NCBI GenBank assembly: GCA_027858345.1
Contig: JAQICX010000010.1
Location: forward strand, 1 to 47,535
Source of the DNA: Kiritimatiellia bacterium
GTDB lineage: Bacteria > Verrucomicrobiota > Kiritimatiellia > JAQICX01
Direction of reading: 5' to 3'
Length of the DNA stretch: 47,535 nt
Shown here: in pieces, positions 24,960 through 34,607 of the stretch
Numbering within the stretch: position 1 is the first letter of the stretch
Layout: each line of letters begins with the position of its first letter
Program-made: the position numbers and the translations under genes
The notes under the pieces: model-generated
Told to the model about the DNA's origin: nothing
The model's input: the letters and a program-made list of their open reading frames with translations, nothing else
The model's database searches: none

Positions 24960-26219
24960 ATGTTAAAGAATATTATTGTAGTTGTTTGTTTTGTGTTATC
25001 AACATCCGTTTTTGCGCAAAATATGTATCTTTGGGGAAATAATGATAAAGAAACACCAATATATAAGCCGGGTGAGAAGATGGTTTTTACCATAAAGTTG
25101 TTGAATGAAGAAGACAGACCTGTTGCAGGTAAAAAACTTACATGGACTAGGACTGGTGATGATGGCATCAAGGAGTCTGGCGAAGGTGTGTCATCAACAA
25201 ATGGATATGAAATAATAACATCAACAGATGCTCCAGGTTTTGTTAGAATATATGTTAATGCTTTAGATAATGGCAGCAAAATTCTTTCTGCCAAAGACAG
25301 GCCAATATTCTTTGATGGAGGAGCGTGTGTTGAGCCGGAGAAGCTTAAAGGATTTCCAGAACCCACTGATTTTGATGAGTTCTGGACAAAACAGAAAGCT
25401 ATATTGGCAGAAACTCCGTTAAAAATTCTTGAAATGAAAGAAGTTGAGGGTACTGGTCAGGTTAAAGTTTTTGATGTTAAGTTATCTTGTGCCGGCAAAA
25501 TGCCTGTTTCTGGAATTTTGTCTATGCCGAAGAATGCTGAACCTGGTTCGCTTCCGGCACAGGTTTCCTTTCATGGTTATGGAGTGCGTGGGGCAAACAG
25601 AAACATAGCGAGTGGCAGAAATAAAATAGTTTTTGACATAAATGCCCATGGTATTGAAAATGGTCAACCAGCTGAATATTACAGTGAATTGTCTAAGGGA
25701 GAATTGGCGGGCTATGGGTTTGATAAGGAAAAAAATTTAAAACATGAGACAGTCTACTTCAGAGAGATGTTTTTACGTGCTTTACGTGCTCTTGAATTTG
25801 TGAAAACACTGCCTGAATGGAACGGCAAGGATCTTGAGGCAATCGGAGGAAGTCAAGGTGGTTTGCAGTCTTTGGCGGCAGCTGGACTGGATAACGACGT
25901 TACATACTGCTATGCATGGTCTCCATGGTGCTGTGATATGGTGGGAAGAGTAGAATACAAGCGTCTTATTGGTGGATGGTATGTGAGGCCAACTCCTGTT
26001 ATGGCATATTATGACCCTGTTAATTTTATTAAGAGGGCAAATCCTAAGTGTAAACTTAACATTATTGCTAATTTAGGCGATTATACTTGTCCGCCATCAG
26101 GTGTCTGGATTGCATACAATAATTTTCCTGGTCCCAAAACAATAACAGTTAAACAGGGGTGCGAACATGGATATACTATGAAAAATGCTCCTGTCTATAA
26201 AGAACTGAAAAATCAGTAA
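24960..26219 (+). CDS. Secreted acetyl xylan esterase / cephalosporin-C deacetylase family
   Basis: 419 residues. A signal peptide at 1-20 (SVFAQ) implies export. An N-terminal Ig-like domain (about 20-120) is followed by an AXE1-type alpha/beta-hydrolase. The catalytic triad is visible: Ser298 in GGSQGG, Asp374 in LGDYTCPP and His403 in CEHGY. The family removes acetyl groups from xylan or other acetylated glycans, so this is a likely polysaccharide-degradation enzyme. Substrate is not determined. The start is 2 nt after the rlmD stop, with an AGAGGAA ribosome site, so it is translationally coupled to an RNA methyltransferase gene, an odd pairing. Confidence 0.88.
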   Translation: MLKNIIVVVCFVLSTSVFAQNMYLWGNNDKETPIYKPGEKMVFTIKLLNEEDRPVAGKKLTWTRTGDDGIKESGEGVSSTNGYEIITSTDAPGFVRIYVNALDNGSKILSAKDRPIFFDGGACVEPEKLKGFPEPTDFDEFWTKQKAILAETPLKILEMKEVEGTGQVKVFDVKLSCAGKMPVSGILSMPKNAEPGSLPAQVSFHGYGVRGANRNIASGRNKIVFDINAHGIENGQPAEYYSELSKGELAGYGFDKEKNLKHETVYFREMFLRALRALEFVKTLPEWNGKDLEAIGGSQGGLQSLAAAGLDNDVTYCYAWSPWCCDMVGRVEYKRLIGGWYVRPTPVMAYYDPVNFIKRANPKCKLNIIANLGDYTCPPSGVWIAYNNFPGPKTITVKQGCEHGYTMKNAPVYKELKNQ

Positions 26220-26447
26220 ACCAATTTATATAGGGCTAATTTCAAGAGAGAACACGGATGACGCAGATAAGCCATTCGTTGCACTCATTGATGTCGTAAA
26301 CTCCATCCGCTGTCCCGTTGGTCGAGTTGTACCGATTTTCAATGATACATTTTATAAATCCGTGTAACATCCGCTTTATCAGTGTCATCGGCGTTCCATT
26401 AATGTATTCACTCTTGCAACGAAGATCGTTACGTTACCCTTCGTGGC
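26220..26447. repeat. Intergenic repeat fragments after the esterase gene
   Basis: No gene is supported. It contains TCGTAAACTCCA...CGTTGGTCG words also seen near 19288-19318 and 181-215, and GCAACGAAGATCGTTACGTT (26417-26436), whose complement lies near 2570-2590. No intact element ends were identified. Confidence 0.5.
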
Positions 26448-26478
26448 AAAAAAAAAGCACCAGCCGGAAGGCTGGTGC
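26448..26478 (-). terminator. Minus-strand intrinsic terminator
   Basis: A perfect 9-bp stem GCACCAGCC/GGCTGGTGC with a 4-nt loop is followed on the minus strand by nine T. No minus-strand gene lies upstream for several kilobases, which is why an RNA gene is proposed here. Confidence 0.85.
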
Positions 26479-26588
26479 TCAAGGAGAGGTATATGAAAAA
26501 AATGTTTGAATGATGTACCTTGCAGTTATCAGGGAGGAGGACCCTTATAACGTATAACAAAATACTCAAACATCTTTTGTATTTAACT
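26448..26588 (-). ncRNA. Candidate small RNA with anti-Shine-Dalgarno segments
   Basis: Read on the minus strand, about 140 nt fold into three parts. First, a closing stem pairs 26566-26577 with 26498-26509 (AAAGATGTTTGA with TCAAACATTTTT, 12 pairs including one G-U). It encloses a hairpin GTTATAAGGG/CCCTGATAAC (26525-26551, one mismatch) whose 7-nt loop is TCCTCCT. Second, an unpaired linker carries CCTCTCCTT (26481-26489). Third, a perfect 9-bp terminator hairpin is followed by nine T. Both single-stranded C-rich stretches are complementary to Shine-Dalgarno sequences, a known trait of trans-acting small RNAs. A weak promoter (TTGGCA at 26618-26623, TATAGG at 26596-26601) lies upstream. No known RNA family is recognised. 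Confidence 0.5.
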
Positions 26589-26861
26589 AACTATGCCTAT
26601 ATAATAAGCAATATGCGTGCCAACCTATGAAATTGTTTGTATATTTTTCTTTTTAAATACCTAAGTCGTTTCCCATTATCTGCTTATGGCTTTTTTCTTT
26701 TTTTTCTTGTTGTTTTGTAATGTTTTTTGATGGAGAATATGAGTCTTTAAAATCAGTTTTGTTTCTCATTTTTGACAAAATGATTTTAAGATTGAGAATT
26801 TTTCACTTTTTATTGGGCTTTAGGAGCTGGATTTTACCTATTTTGTTGACAAACCGGGAAA
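26589..26861. other. AT-rich spacer
   Basis: Apart from the possible small-RNA promoter at 26596-26623 I see no gene, repeat or strong structure. T-rich tracts at 26641-26720 are notable but unexplained. Confidence 0.5.
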
Positions 26862-27177
26862 ATATTTTTCGGAGGTCAGCCGTGTCCTGCGAAGCTTGCT
26901 GTGCCCTGCGTAGCCTTAGCGAAGAATGGCGACCGCCCGCTATCCGCCTTCGTTCCTTCCAGCCTTCGCCTGTTAGGCTACGGCGGACAGGCCTTTGCGA
27001 CAGGCAGATTTTATGCAGAAAGATAAATGTTAATAGCAAGTTTCACAATTGTCTTGTCCGCCGTAGCCTAACAGGCGAAGGCTGGAAGCGTCGGTCGGCT
27101 CGTCGGGCGTAGCCTGAAAGGCGAAGACTGATGACCGACGGATATGCAGTCATGCAATGACTCAGCTGAAAAATTAA
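26862..27177. mobile_element. Probable family-2 element with a long internal inverted repeat
   Basis: The right end CAGCTGAAAAATTAA (27163-27177) is a variant family-2 end. A weaker left end, ATATTTTTCGGAGGTCAG, lies at 26862-26879. Inside, an inverted repeat of about 35 bp (26965-27000 against 27054-27090) is built on CCGTAGCCTAACAGGCGAAG and its complement, separated by about 55 bp. The open frames across it on both strands are translations of the repeat. Confidence 0.5.
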
Positions 27178-27189
27178 TGGAAAATGACC

Positions 27190-27663
27190 TTAGTTTTTCG
27201 GTTGGAGATAAATATGTGCGTTTGAGCAAATAAAATTAGCAAAAAACACATTGGTTTATCACCAAACGGGTGATAAAAATGAAAAATATGTGTAAAAGCT
27301 TAATATTCAAGAAATTATGCCCAATACGGCCCCTCCGCCTTCGGCACCTTCAAAGCTGGCTATGCCAGCGGTGATAAGTGGGAAGTGTTAAGTGGAAAGT
27401 ACTGACTTTGTCAGCAGGTTAAGGTTAAGATTAAGGTTGAGAGATACCCCTCCGTCTCTCCGGCTACTACTTTGCTTTTTTTAGAAAGCAAAGTAGTTGC
27501 TGGATCGCCACCTCCCCTAAAAGCGGGAGGAGCTTTGGTGGACTAATGTTTGGCGTGCGTTGAGTTGTTTTGTAAACCTTTTGAATTGCAAGCTCTACAA
27601 CTGCTCCCTCTTTTAGGGGAGCTGTCATGCGTGCATGACTGAGGGGTACTCAACCGAAAAAAA
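27190..27663 (+). mobile_element. Family-2 MITE-like element
   Basis: The left end TTAGTTTTTCGGTTGG (27190-27205) and right end CAACCGAAAAAAA (27651-27663) are inverted. The left part is module B with the palindrome TTTATCACCAAACGGGTGATAAA. The interior holds a 13-bp hairpin ACTACTTTGCTTT/AAAGCAAAGTAGT (about 27467-27498) and CTCCC...GGGAG units. It begins 12 bp after the previous element. The remaining 190 bp to the next gene are AT-rich leader and promoter region in which no clear promoter was found. Confidence 0.65.
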
Positions 27664-27856
27664 TGAAGGTAAAATGGTGTGTGAATATTTTAGTATTGAT
27701 TTCTTATTAGAAATATGTTGTAATCCTTGATAATAATTTACTGTTTATAGGTAGTGAATATGGTCTTTATATACAATAATTTGAAACCAATTTCGTTAAA
27801 TACTTAGTGACGTGTATTTATAGTGACTTTAATATAGATAAAAATAGGAAAATAAA

Positions 27857-30800
27857 ATGAAAAATATAATTAAAAATATAGTTTGTATGACTTTTTTAAG
27901 TCTTGCTTTTGTGGGAGTGGTTGCAAATGCGGATATATATAATCAAAATTTTGACACATGGACCGGTGCTCCTCAGTCTGGGTATACATCATCAACTGAT
28001 AGTTCTGGTTGGAGTGCGGTGTTAACTAAGATTCAAGGTGAGGTTATGTTTGGAATAATTCCATTTAGCGAGCCATATATGGCGAGTATTACTCTTAATG
28101 GTTATGTTCTGTCTCCTAATCTTGCGAATGGTATCAATGATATTAGTTTCCAATATACCGTAGATGGTACACTTGATGCAACTTTTGCCGTTCAGATTTC
28201 AAGCGATGGTTCAAACTGGACGACTTTGGATACAATTAGTACAGTTGGAATATCCGCTAGAACTTGGTATGCGTATTCAAAAAATAATATTAATCAATAT
28301 GGCGATTCCTACTTTAGAGTTAAGGTTCTAACTTATAGTAATGTTAATAGAACTCTAGCTATTGATTCAGTTTCAATTACTGCACCAGCTGCCGATTTGA
28401 ATATAACAGGCACAACAGTTATTCCTGATAATATTTATGATGGTACAGAAGCAACAGTTGTTACTGATATTGAGAAACTGGGAAATGTTCAGAACTTGGC
28501 TGTCACCGCATACTGGAAACCAGCAGGCGGAACATGGACATCTGCAAATATGACTAATACGACTGGTAATTCATATGTTGCAGTATCATCTATTCCAGGG
28601 CAGATTGCCGGAACTAAAGTGGAATATTATGTTGGTACAACATTTACCAGTGCTAATTCGCCAAAATATTCACCATCTGGCGGTGCAAGTTCGCCATATT
28701 CATATAATGTACAAGTTCAAGCCTTCACATCAAAATTTGAAGCGATGGATGTTGATATTGTGCCTATTATTAGTCCCCCAGGAACCCCACAAACAGTAAC
28801 TATGTTTTTGGATGGTAATGATTATCGTCAAGGAGTTGCACTATACGATGGCTATCTTAACGGAATTAATTTTAATGTCGATGCAACGACGACCAATTCT
28901 GTAGAGGAAGCTTATGGTACATCTTCTTCTAATTCTTTTGCTACACCATTTAGTGCAGACCTTAGTTTAGATGGAGATAGTTTTTCTGTGCCGGAGTTTT
29001 TGGTTGCTCAAGTACTTTTTAGAGTTCAAGAAGAAGACATGTCGATAAGTGTTGCAAAATGTGTATATATGGATTTTAACGATTGGCCTGACACTGAAGG
29101 ATATACTGATTCAATATATTCTTTTGCATATAAGGTTTGGTCTGCTTACAATACTGATATAACAACAGATAATGAACGAAAGTTTAGAGGTCAGGCTGCT
29201 TATCTTAACAGTACAGGGGCGACGTCATACGTAAGGTCTCCTGAGATTGACTCTGAACAAGGTTTTGGAGAGTTGACATTCTGGTACAGAAACTTTAGTG
29301 GTGCTGGAGAAGAAGCATCGTTTGATATTCAAGTTTCTGATACAGGTGGAACGCTTGAGACAGAGTGGTCTACGGTAACAAATGTTACAGGCATATATTC
29401 CACAGAATATCTACGGTTTACTCGTTTAATGAATGATCGTTCAAGTTCATATGTCAGAATCAAAAATACGGGTGATTCAAATCTATGCATTGATGATATA
29501 CTTATTGGATATGCACCTGCTGGTATTACTCTAAATAATATTGTTCTAAATCCTGCAAGTCCAAATGTTCTTGATGAGGTTGATGTAGAAGCCGATATTA
29601 CTGCTTTGCAGGGTGCTACTAATATTGTTGCGAAGCTTTACTACAGATTTGGAACATCTGGTAACTATTTGACTACCGTAATGACTAATAGCAGTGACGT
29701 TACTTATTATGCCGAAAGTCCTTTCGAAGCTGGATGTAACGGAACTCTTCAGTATTACTTTGAAGTTACATTTGGTGGTTCAAGAGGCCAGGAAACAGTT
29801 GTTTACCCTTCAGGAGGAGCGACCATACCTTATGAGTTGGAATATACAGATATTTCTTATGAACAGGATTTTGACGAATGGCCAGGGGCTCCTCAGAGCA
29901 GTCCAGGGGCATCTTCTGACAGTACCGGTTGGAGCGTTGACAACACAGCGGTAAAAAAAGGTGTTCCGTTTGTCCTTGATGCTCGTAGTACTAATTATTG
30001 TGCTGTTGTCGATTATTTGGGATATGTACAAAGTCCAATTTTGACAAATGGTTTTGGAGTTTTAAGCTTCTGGTATGGTTTTTCTGCTACTGGGTATCAA
30101 ATTGACATTCAGATTTGGTCTAATGAAAGTGGTTGGGAAACAATTGATTCTGTTGGCTTTGCTGGCTTTAGAGTGTGGAACCAATACCGTAGAGTTTTTC
30201 CGATAAAAGGTATAAATGCTTTATATATAAGATTGAAGTCTTCTGCTCAACAGGCAGGACGTCTTATTTTAATTGATGATATTAAGGTTACTCTTCCTTC
30301 AAGTATGCTAACTATTGGAACACAGACAAGAACGCCGGCATATGTTGCATATAGCGAACCTGTCGATGTTAATACCATTTTTAGTTCGGATACCCCTGAT
30401 TTGCCAGCCGTTGATATTCAAGGCAAGATTTTCTACAGGAAGAAAGGATCTGGACTTGAGTTCTCTTCTGTATATATGAGCAATACAGATTCTGGGAACT
30501 ATCTGGGTACTATTCCTGCGGGAGTTGTTGAGTCCGGTGATACAATTGAGTATTACATTCAATCAAGTTTCAAAGGTTACTCATATACAAATTCTCTAGA
30601 TTTCTCACCAACATATAGTCCTGATGGTGTGGTTTCTATGGGAACTACATATTACACTCCGCCAACGGAGTATTTTGAATATGAGGCTAGGAGGTTTGTT
30701 TCAGATGTTGCAACCATGACAATCACTATGACAAATTCTGCTGGTGGAGTTACACCAATACAAATGTCTCTATATAGCGATGAAGTCTGGCAGGGAATTA

Positions 30801-33800
30801 TTGAAATGGGCGAATATGAAAAGGTCTTCCTTGATATTAGTGCTGCAAATATAAAGATAAACACCGCTAGTATAGCAACGAATATTGTTTATGGCGATGG
30901 GTCACAAGCAGAAACCACACCTCCGCTTGTTGCGACGGCAAAGCCAGGAGATCCATCCATAGAAGTTGACGGCATTACTAATCAGCAGTATGTTGTTAGA
31001 CTGGATATGGATACCCAGGAATATGTTCTAATGGCATGTGATGCTCAGAACTTTGATGACTGGTTTTTGGATTCTGATTTCTATGCAGTAGGTGAAAATT
31101 CCCAAGGTAGTGCAAACAAATGGTTTGTAAATTTTGAAAATTGGTCAACAAATAACCAACAGAAACTTTCTGTTGATTTCAATGATTCTCTTTGGGTTCA
31201 TCCTGATAGTTATGATAGTTCCTGGGTGTATCCGTCTTCTGAGTTAGAAAGTTCCTGGGCTCAATACCAATATCAGATATGGAATACTAAACTGTTTAAT
31301 GATCCTACGAACAACATTGCTGTTGCTCAAATGGAGCCAGGAAAAACACAAGGATTTATGTTCCCTTCTTCTGGCAATCCCATTCATCCTTATGGTGTAG
31401 GAACTGTTTCTTTTAAATACAAGGTTGTTGATGATAATACATATCCTGTTATAGCTGATATGACCCTGACAAATACCTTTATTTCTGAGGTTAATTACAG
31501 AGTTGCAGCTCAAGTGAAAGCTTATGGTGAAAACTTGGACGACGGAAACTATCATGCAATTCGTTTGAGACAAGTTGATGAATTCAACTATATTGAGGGT
31601 CGTGTGGTTCAGACTCATGGTAACAGATATTATCTGGAAATTTGGCTGTGTGAGGCAGGTGTTTTAAGTTGTCTTCCTGAGAATAAAGACACTGGTACAG
31701 ATATGGCAGGATACAGAGGTTCACTTGAAGAAGGCGGGGAATTGGTCTTTAAAATTCAGGATGATTCGGCTGACAACGTGAAAGTTACTTTAGCATATGA
31801 TTCCTCAGTTTCAGATCAGGTTCAGTTAAAAGATAAAGTCATTGAGGCACCTGCTTTATATCAAGAGGCTGCACCTTACGGCTTTGCGGCTTCTGGTGCT
31901 AATATGATTGTTTCCAGCTATTTAGTCAATAGTTTTGCAGGTACTGATCTTCCTTGGTGGGAAGAAGATTTTAATGAAAACGAATTTTCTATTATGCAGT
32001 TTGATGCCAACTGGGTCCATGTTGTCACAACAAATGCAGCTGACATTGTTGACGGCAGAATGCAAAGAATGGGTGTCGGTGGTTTGGCCGGTGCACCATC
32101 AACAAGTATAGCTGTTTCTTTGGATCCAGGAGACAATACTGGTGCTGTTCCTGATAATCGTACGAACTGGATTGATGATTACAGTTCTGACAGTGGATTG
32201 ACTAATCTTTACAATCTTTACTATAAAGATATTGTTGTGAATGTTCATACAGCAGATCATGCTTTTGCTATAATAGAGAGGCTGTCAGCAGAATCAGAGT
32301 TATCTATTAAGTTTTATGATATTGAAATTACTGGTTGGGTTGGGGCTCTTTTGACTCAAGATAATTGGAAGAACAATTATGGCTGGGTTCAATATGAAAA
32401 TTATATAGAAGATGGAATAACATACACTAACAATTATATAGAGCTAAGAAGATCTAAAACACCGGCAGCAGCCCGGCAATATGTTGCTTCTCCTCAATAT
32501 TCAACTTTGGGTTCATTCGGGTTCGAATATATGATTCCAACAAATTCTGCTGTTCCAACTGTAAAGGTTTGGAAAGCAGCCAATATTGCGAACCCTGCAA
32601 CATGGACACTTTTAACAGCAAATGCTGTTGATCCTGCAGATGCAAGAGATGAATGGCTTTTCTTCTCCAGAAGTGTTGGTGATGAAAATGATGGTTATTT
32701 GATTATCGAAAATGCTTCAGCCGCAGGTTCCAATGCAATAATAAGGCTTGATAACATTACTATATATCCAAATGGTGGTGGATCCGTTAGTGCATGGGCT
32801 GCATATAATGCACGTTTAACCGGCGATGAAGATGTGTTTGAGGGGAGGCAGAGTGGTTTCTTGAATCTTAACAGCACCTTGAATACTTTGGATGATAATG
32901 ATTACAATGCATATGATCCATATATCAGATCTCCTAGGTTGCCAAATGGTGTTGGAGAAATTAGTTTCTGGTATGCAATGTTGACAAATGCCGCTGCAAC
33001 ACTTGACTATGCATTGCTAAGAATTGAAACATCTGATACAGGTGATGATGCTGATTGGGATGAGCTTATCACTATGGAAGTGTCTAATCAGCAATATCAA
33101 TTCTTCTCAACAAATATGTTTGATGTAGCTTCAGAATATGTCAGATTCAGTAATGTTACCAGTACAAATGGTGTGCCTAAGCGTTTGGCAATTGATGATC
33201 TGATTATTATTGATCCATATGCCACATCTCTTGATGTGCAGACTGTTCGTACTGTTCCCGAACAGCCGTTGAGTACTGACATTGTAAAAATTCAGGCAGA
33301 TTTATCAAATTATAAGTTTGGTCCATATGATATTGAGCCTGTGACTTATTACTATTACACAACTAATTTGTGGGCAAAGTGGCCTACAAATGTTGCTGAT
33401 GGGGTTTTGCCAATGGAACTGATTTCAATAGATACAAATGCATCGCCAATTGTTTATACTTATCAGACAATTGACAGTATTCCTTCTAATGCGCCAAACA
33501 CATGTGTTCAGTACTATGTTTCTGTTTCATATGATGGTGAGGTCTTCGCGGATAAGACAAGCCCTCAAATTTTCAGAAAGTCATTGCCAAATCCAACTTG
33601 GTATGAGCCGATTAATTATTACACAACATACGGTTCATCAGAGTATAACAATCCATATTACATTGTCTACTCATGTCCTCCATATGCAGTATGGTTCAAT
33701 GAAGTGAATGTTGCTGACGGTGCCTTGGCCTATGGTGTTTTCCATGATGGAACAGGGACTAATACATATGTTGAGTTAACGGGAAAAGCTGGTATAGATA

Positions 33801-34510
33801 TATCAAACTGGAAGTTAGATATTTATAATTATAACGGTGGATTTGAGGATACATATACTATAGGAGCCAATACAACATTGGCTAACAATGGAAATGGCTA
33901 TGGGTTCTTTGTTTTTGGAGCTCCGACAGTTCAAAACAAAGATATGCAGCTGCTACCAAATTATGGAACTTTCATTTCTGAAGAATATAAATATCTACCA
34001 AGTGAAGGTGGTCTTGTTTTGAGACGAGATATGGGAGCAGTAGAGTATAAAATAGCTTATAATACTGAAAATCTTAGTGGACAAGGCTTTCAGTATATTG
34101 GAGATGATGTTAATGTAAGCAGTGCATCTGAGTTGTATTTTAAATCTCTTCAGCTTACAGGAACGGGTAGTAATTACTACAGTTTTGCATGGAGTTGGGA
34201 AGAAGGCTTTACGCCTGGAACAGTAAATACACTTCAGACAATTACTGGCGGTGGCAGTAATGAGTTTGCGCTCATTATTACCGATTATTGGTTTGATGGA
34301 GCCACTGCATATGTTGTTAGTGAAGGTACTGGTGCGTGGAATACACCTGAAATATGGTTTGCAACCAACTTGACAGAAGCCGTTCCATACTGGGAAGCGC
34401 TCGGAGGAGTTTCCAGTGAAGTTAGCGGCAATGTCGTTACGCAATACTTTACAATACCTACAACGCCTACCTCACCTACAATATATTATAGAGTTCAAGG
34501 ACAGCAATAG
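27857..34510 (+). CDS. Giant secreted multidomain protein with lamin-tail domain
   Basis: 2217 residues with a Sec signal peptide (1-25, ending VANA-D). Jelly-roll-like units recur. They open with FD-x-W motifs (QNFDTW 30-35, near 405, QDFDEW near 668, QNFDDW near 1064) and contain an S-P-x-L-x-N-G-x-G-x-I-S-F-W-Y motif at least five times (for example near 94, 470, 725 and 1690). They alternate with Ig-like segments ending in a YSPSGG-type motif. A lamin-tail domain occupies about 1944-2130 (WFNEVNVADGA, TYVELTG). A final 80-residue module ends YYRVQGQQ. No sorting signal or catalytic motif was seen. Such proteins are common in Kiritimatiellota-like genomes and are thought to act at the cell surface. 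AATAGGAAAA precedes the ATG, as at the 4741 gene. Single-gene unit with its own terminator. Confidence 0.85.
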   Translation: MKNIIKNIVCMTFLSLAFVGVVANADIYNQNFDTWTGAPQSGYTSSTDSSGWSAVLTKIQGEVMFGIIPFSEPYMASITLNGYVLSPNLANGINDISFQYTVDGTLDATFAVQISSDGSNWTTLDTISTVGISARTWYAYSKNNINQYGDSYFRVKVLTYSNVNRTLAIDSVSITAPAADLNITGTTVIPDNIYDGTEATVVTDIEKLGNVQNLAVTAYWKPAGGTWTSANMTNTTGNSYVAVSSIPGQIAGTKVEYYVGTTFTSANSPKYSPSGGASSPYSYNVQVQAFTSKFEAMDVDIVPIISPPGTPQTVTMFLDGNDYRQGVALYDGYLNGINFNVDATTTNSVEEAYGTSSSNSFATPFSADLSLDGDSFSVPEFLVAQVLFRVQEEDMSISVAKCVYMDFNDWPDTEGYTDSIYSFAYKVWSAYNTDITTDNERKFRGQAAYLNSTGATSYVRSPEIDSEQGFGELTFWYRNFSGAGEEASFDIQVSDTGGTLETEWSTVTNVTGIYSTEYLRFTRLMNDRSSSYVRIKNTGDSNLCIDDILIGYAPAGITLNNIVLNPASPNVLDEVDVEADITALQGATNIVAKLYYRFGTSGNYLTTVMTNSSDVTYYAESPFEAGCNGTLQYYFEVTFGGSRGQETVVYPSGGATIPYELEYTDISYEQDFDEWPGAPQSSPGASSDSTGWSVDNTAVKKGVPFVLDARSTNYCAVVDYLGYVQSPILTNGFGVLSFWYGFSATGYQIDIQIWSNESGWETIDSVGFAGFRVWNQYRRVFPIKGINALYIRLKSSAQQAGRLILIDDIKVTLPSSMLTIGTQTRTPAYVAYSEPVDVNTIFSSDTPDLPAVDIQGKIFYRKKGSGLEFSSVYMSNTDSGNYLGTIPAGVVESGDTIEYYIQSSFKGYSYTNSLDFSPTYSPDGVVSMGTTYYTPPTEYFEYEARRFVSDVATMTITMTNSAGGVTPIQMSLYSDEVWQGIIEMGEYEKVFLDISAANIKINTASIATNIVYGDGSQAETTPPLVATAKPGDPSIEVDGITNQQYVVRLDMDTQEYVLMACDAQNFDDWFLDSDFYAVGENSQGSANKWFVNFENWSTNNQQKLSVDFNDSLWVHPDSYDSSWVYPSSELESSWAQYQYQIWNTKLFNDPTNNIAVAQMEPGKTQGFMFPSSGNPIHPYGVGTVSFKYKVVDDNTYPVIADMTLTNTFISEVNYRVAAQVKAYGENLDDGNYHAIRLRQVDEFNYIEGRVVQTHGNRYYLEIWLCEAGVLSCLPENKDTGTDMAGYRGSLEEGGELVFKIQDDSADNVKVTLAYDSSVSDQVQLKDKVIEAPALYQEAAPYGFAASGANMIVSSYLVNSFAGTDLPWWEEDFNENEFSIMQFDANWVHVVTTNAADIVDGRMQRMGVGGLAGAPSTSIAVSLDPGDNTGAVPDNRTNWIDDYSSDSGLTNLYNLYYKDIVVNVHTADHAFAIIERLSAESELSIKFYDIEITGWVGALLTQDNWKNNYGWVQYENYIEDGITYTNNYIELRRSKTPAAARQYVASPQYSTLGSFGFEYMIPTNSAVPTVKVWKAANIANPATWTLLTANAVDPADARDEWLFFSRSVGDENDGYLIIENASAAGSNAIIRLDNITIYPNGGGSVSAWAAYNARLTGDEDVFEGRQSGFLNLNSTLNTLDDNDYNAYDPYIRSPRLPNGVGEISFWYAMLTNAAATLDYALLRIETSDTGDDADWDELITMEVSNQQYQFFSTNMFDVASEYVRFSNVTSTNGVPKRLAIDDLIIIDPYATSLDVQTVRTVPEQPLSTDIVKIQADLSNYKFGPYDIEPVTYYYYTTNLWAKWPTNVADGVLPMELISIDTNASPIVYTYQTIDSIPSNAPNTCVQYYVSVSYDGEVFADKTSPQIFRKSLPNPTWYEPINYYTTYGSSEYNNPYYIVYSCPPYAVWFNEVNVADGALAYGVFHDGTGTNTYVELTGKAGIDISNWKLDIYNYNGGFEDTYTIGANTTLANNGNGYGFFVFGAPTVQNKDMQLLPNYGTFISEEYKYLPSEGGLVLRRDMGAVEYKIAYNTENLSGQGFQYIGDDVNVSSASELYFKSLQLTGTGSNYYSFAWSWEEGFTPGTVNTLQTITGGGSNEFALIITDYWFDGATAYVVSEGTGAWNTPEIWFATNLTEAVPYWEALGGVSSEVSGNVVTQYFTIPTTPTSPTIYYRVQGQQ

Positions 34511-34544
34511 GTCCTTAAAGCTTATTAAATAAAGATATATTTTA

Positions 34545-34571
34545 GGGGGAACTTTGCGTTCCCCCTTTTTT
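34545..34571 (+). terminator. Terminator of the giant gene
   Basis: A perfect 8-bp stem GGGGGAAC/GTTCCCCC with a 5-nt loop and six T. Confidence 0.95.
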
Positions 34572-34607
34572 GCCGTTGATAAACAAAAAATCAAGGTTGT
34601 TTTGTCC

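Noticed and set aside
26482-26511. Plus-strand mini-ORF with a good AAGGAG site (MKKMFE)
   Set aside because: Six codons with no downstream gene for over 1.3 kb. The A-run places the terminator on the opposite strand, so the AAGGAG is better read as the complement of a C-rich linker in a minus-strand RNA.
26448-26588. 6S RNA or SRP RNA
   Set aside because: The closed stem with an inner hairpin recalls 6S, but it is shorter and lacks the long central bubble. The conserved SRP tetraloop region (GGTCAGG...GGAAGG type) is absent.
26720-27112. Open frames on both strands around the long inverted repeat
   Set aside because: The translations on the two strands mirror each other because of the inverted repeat. 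No homology or ribosome site supports a gene.
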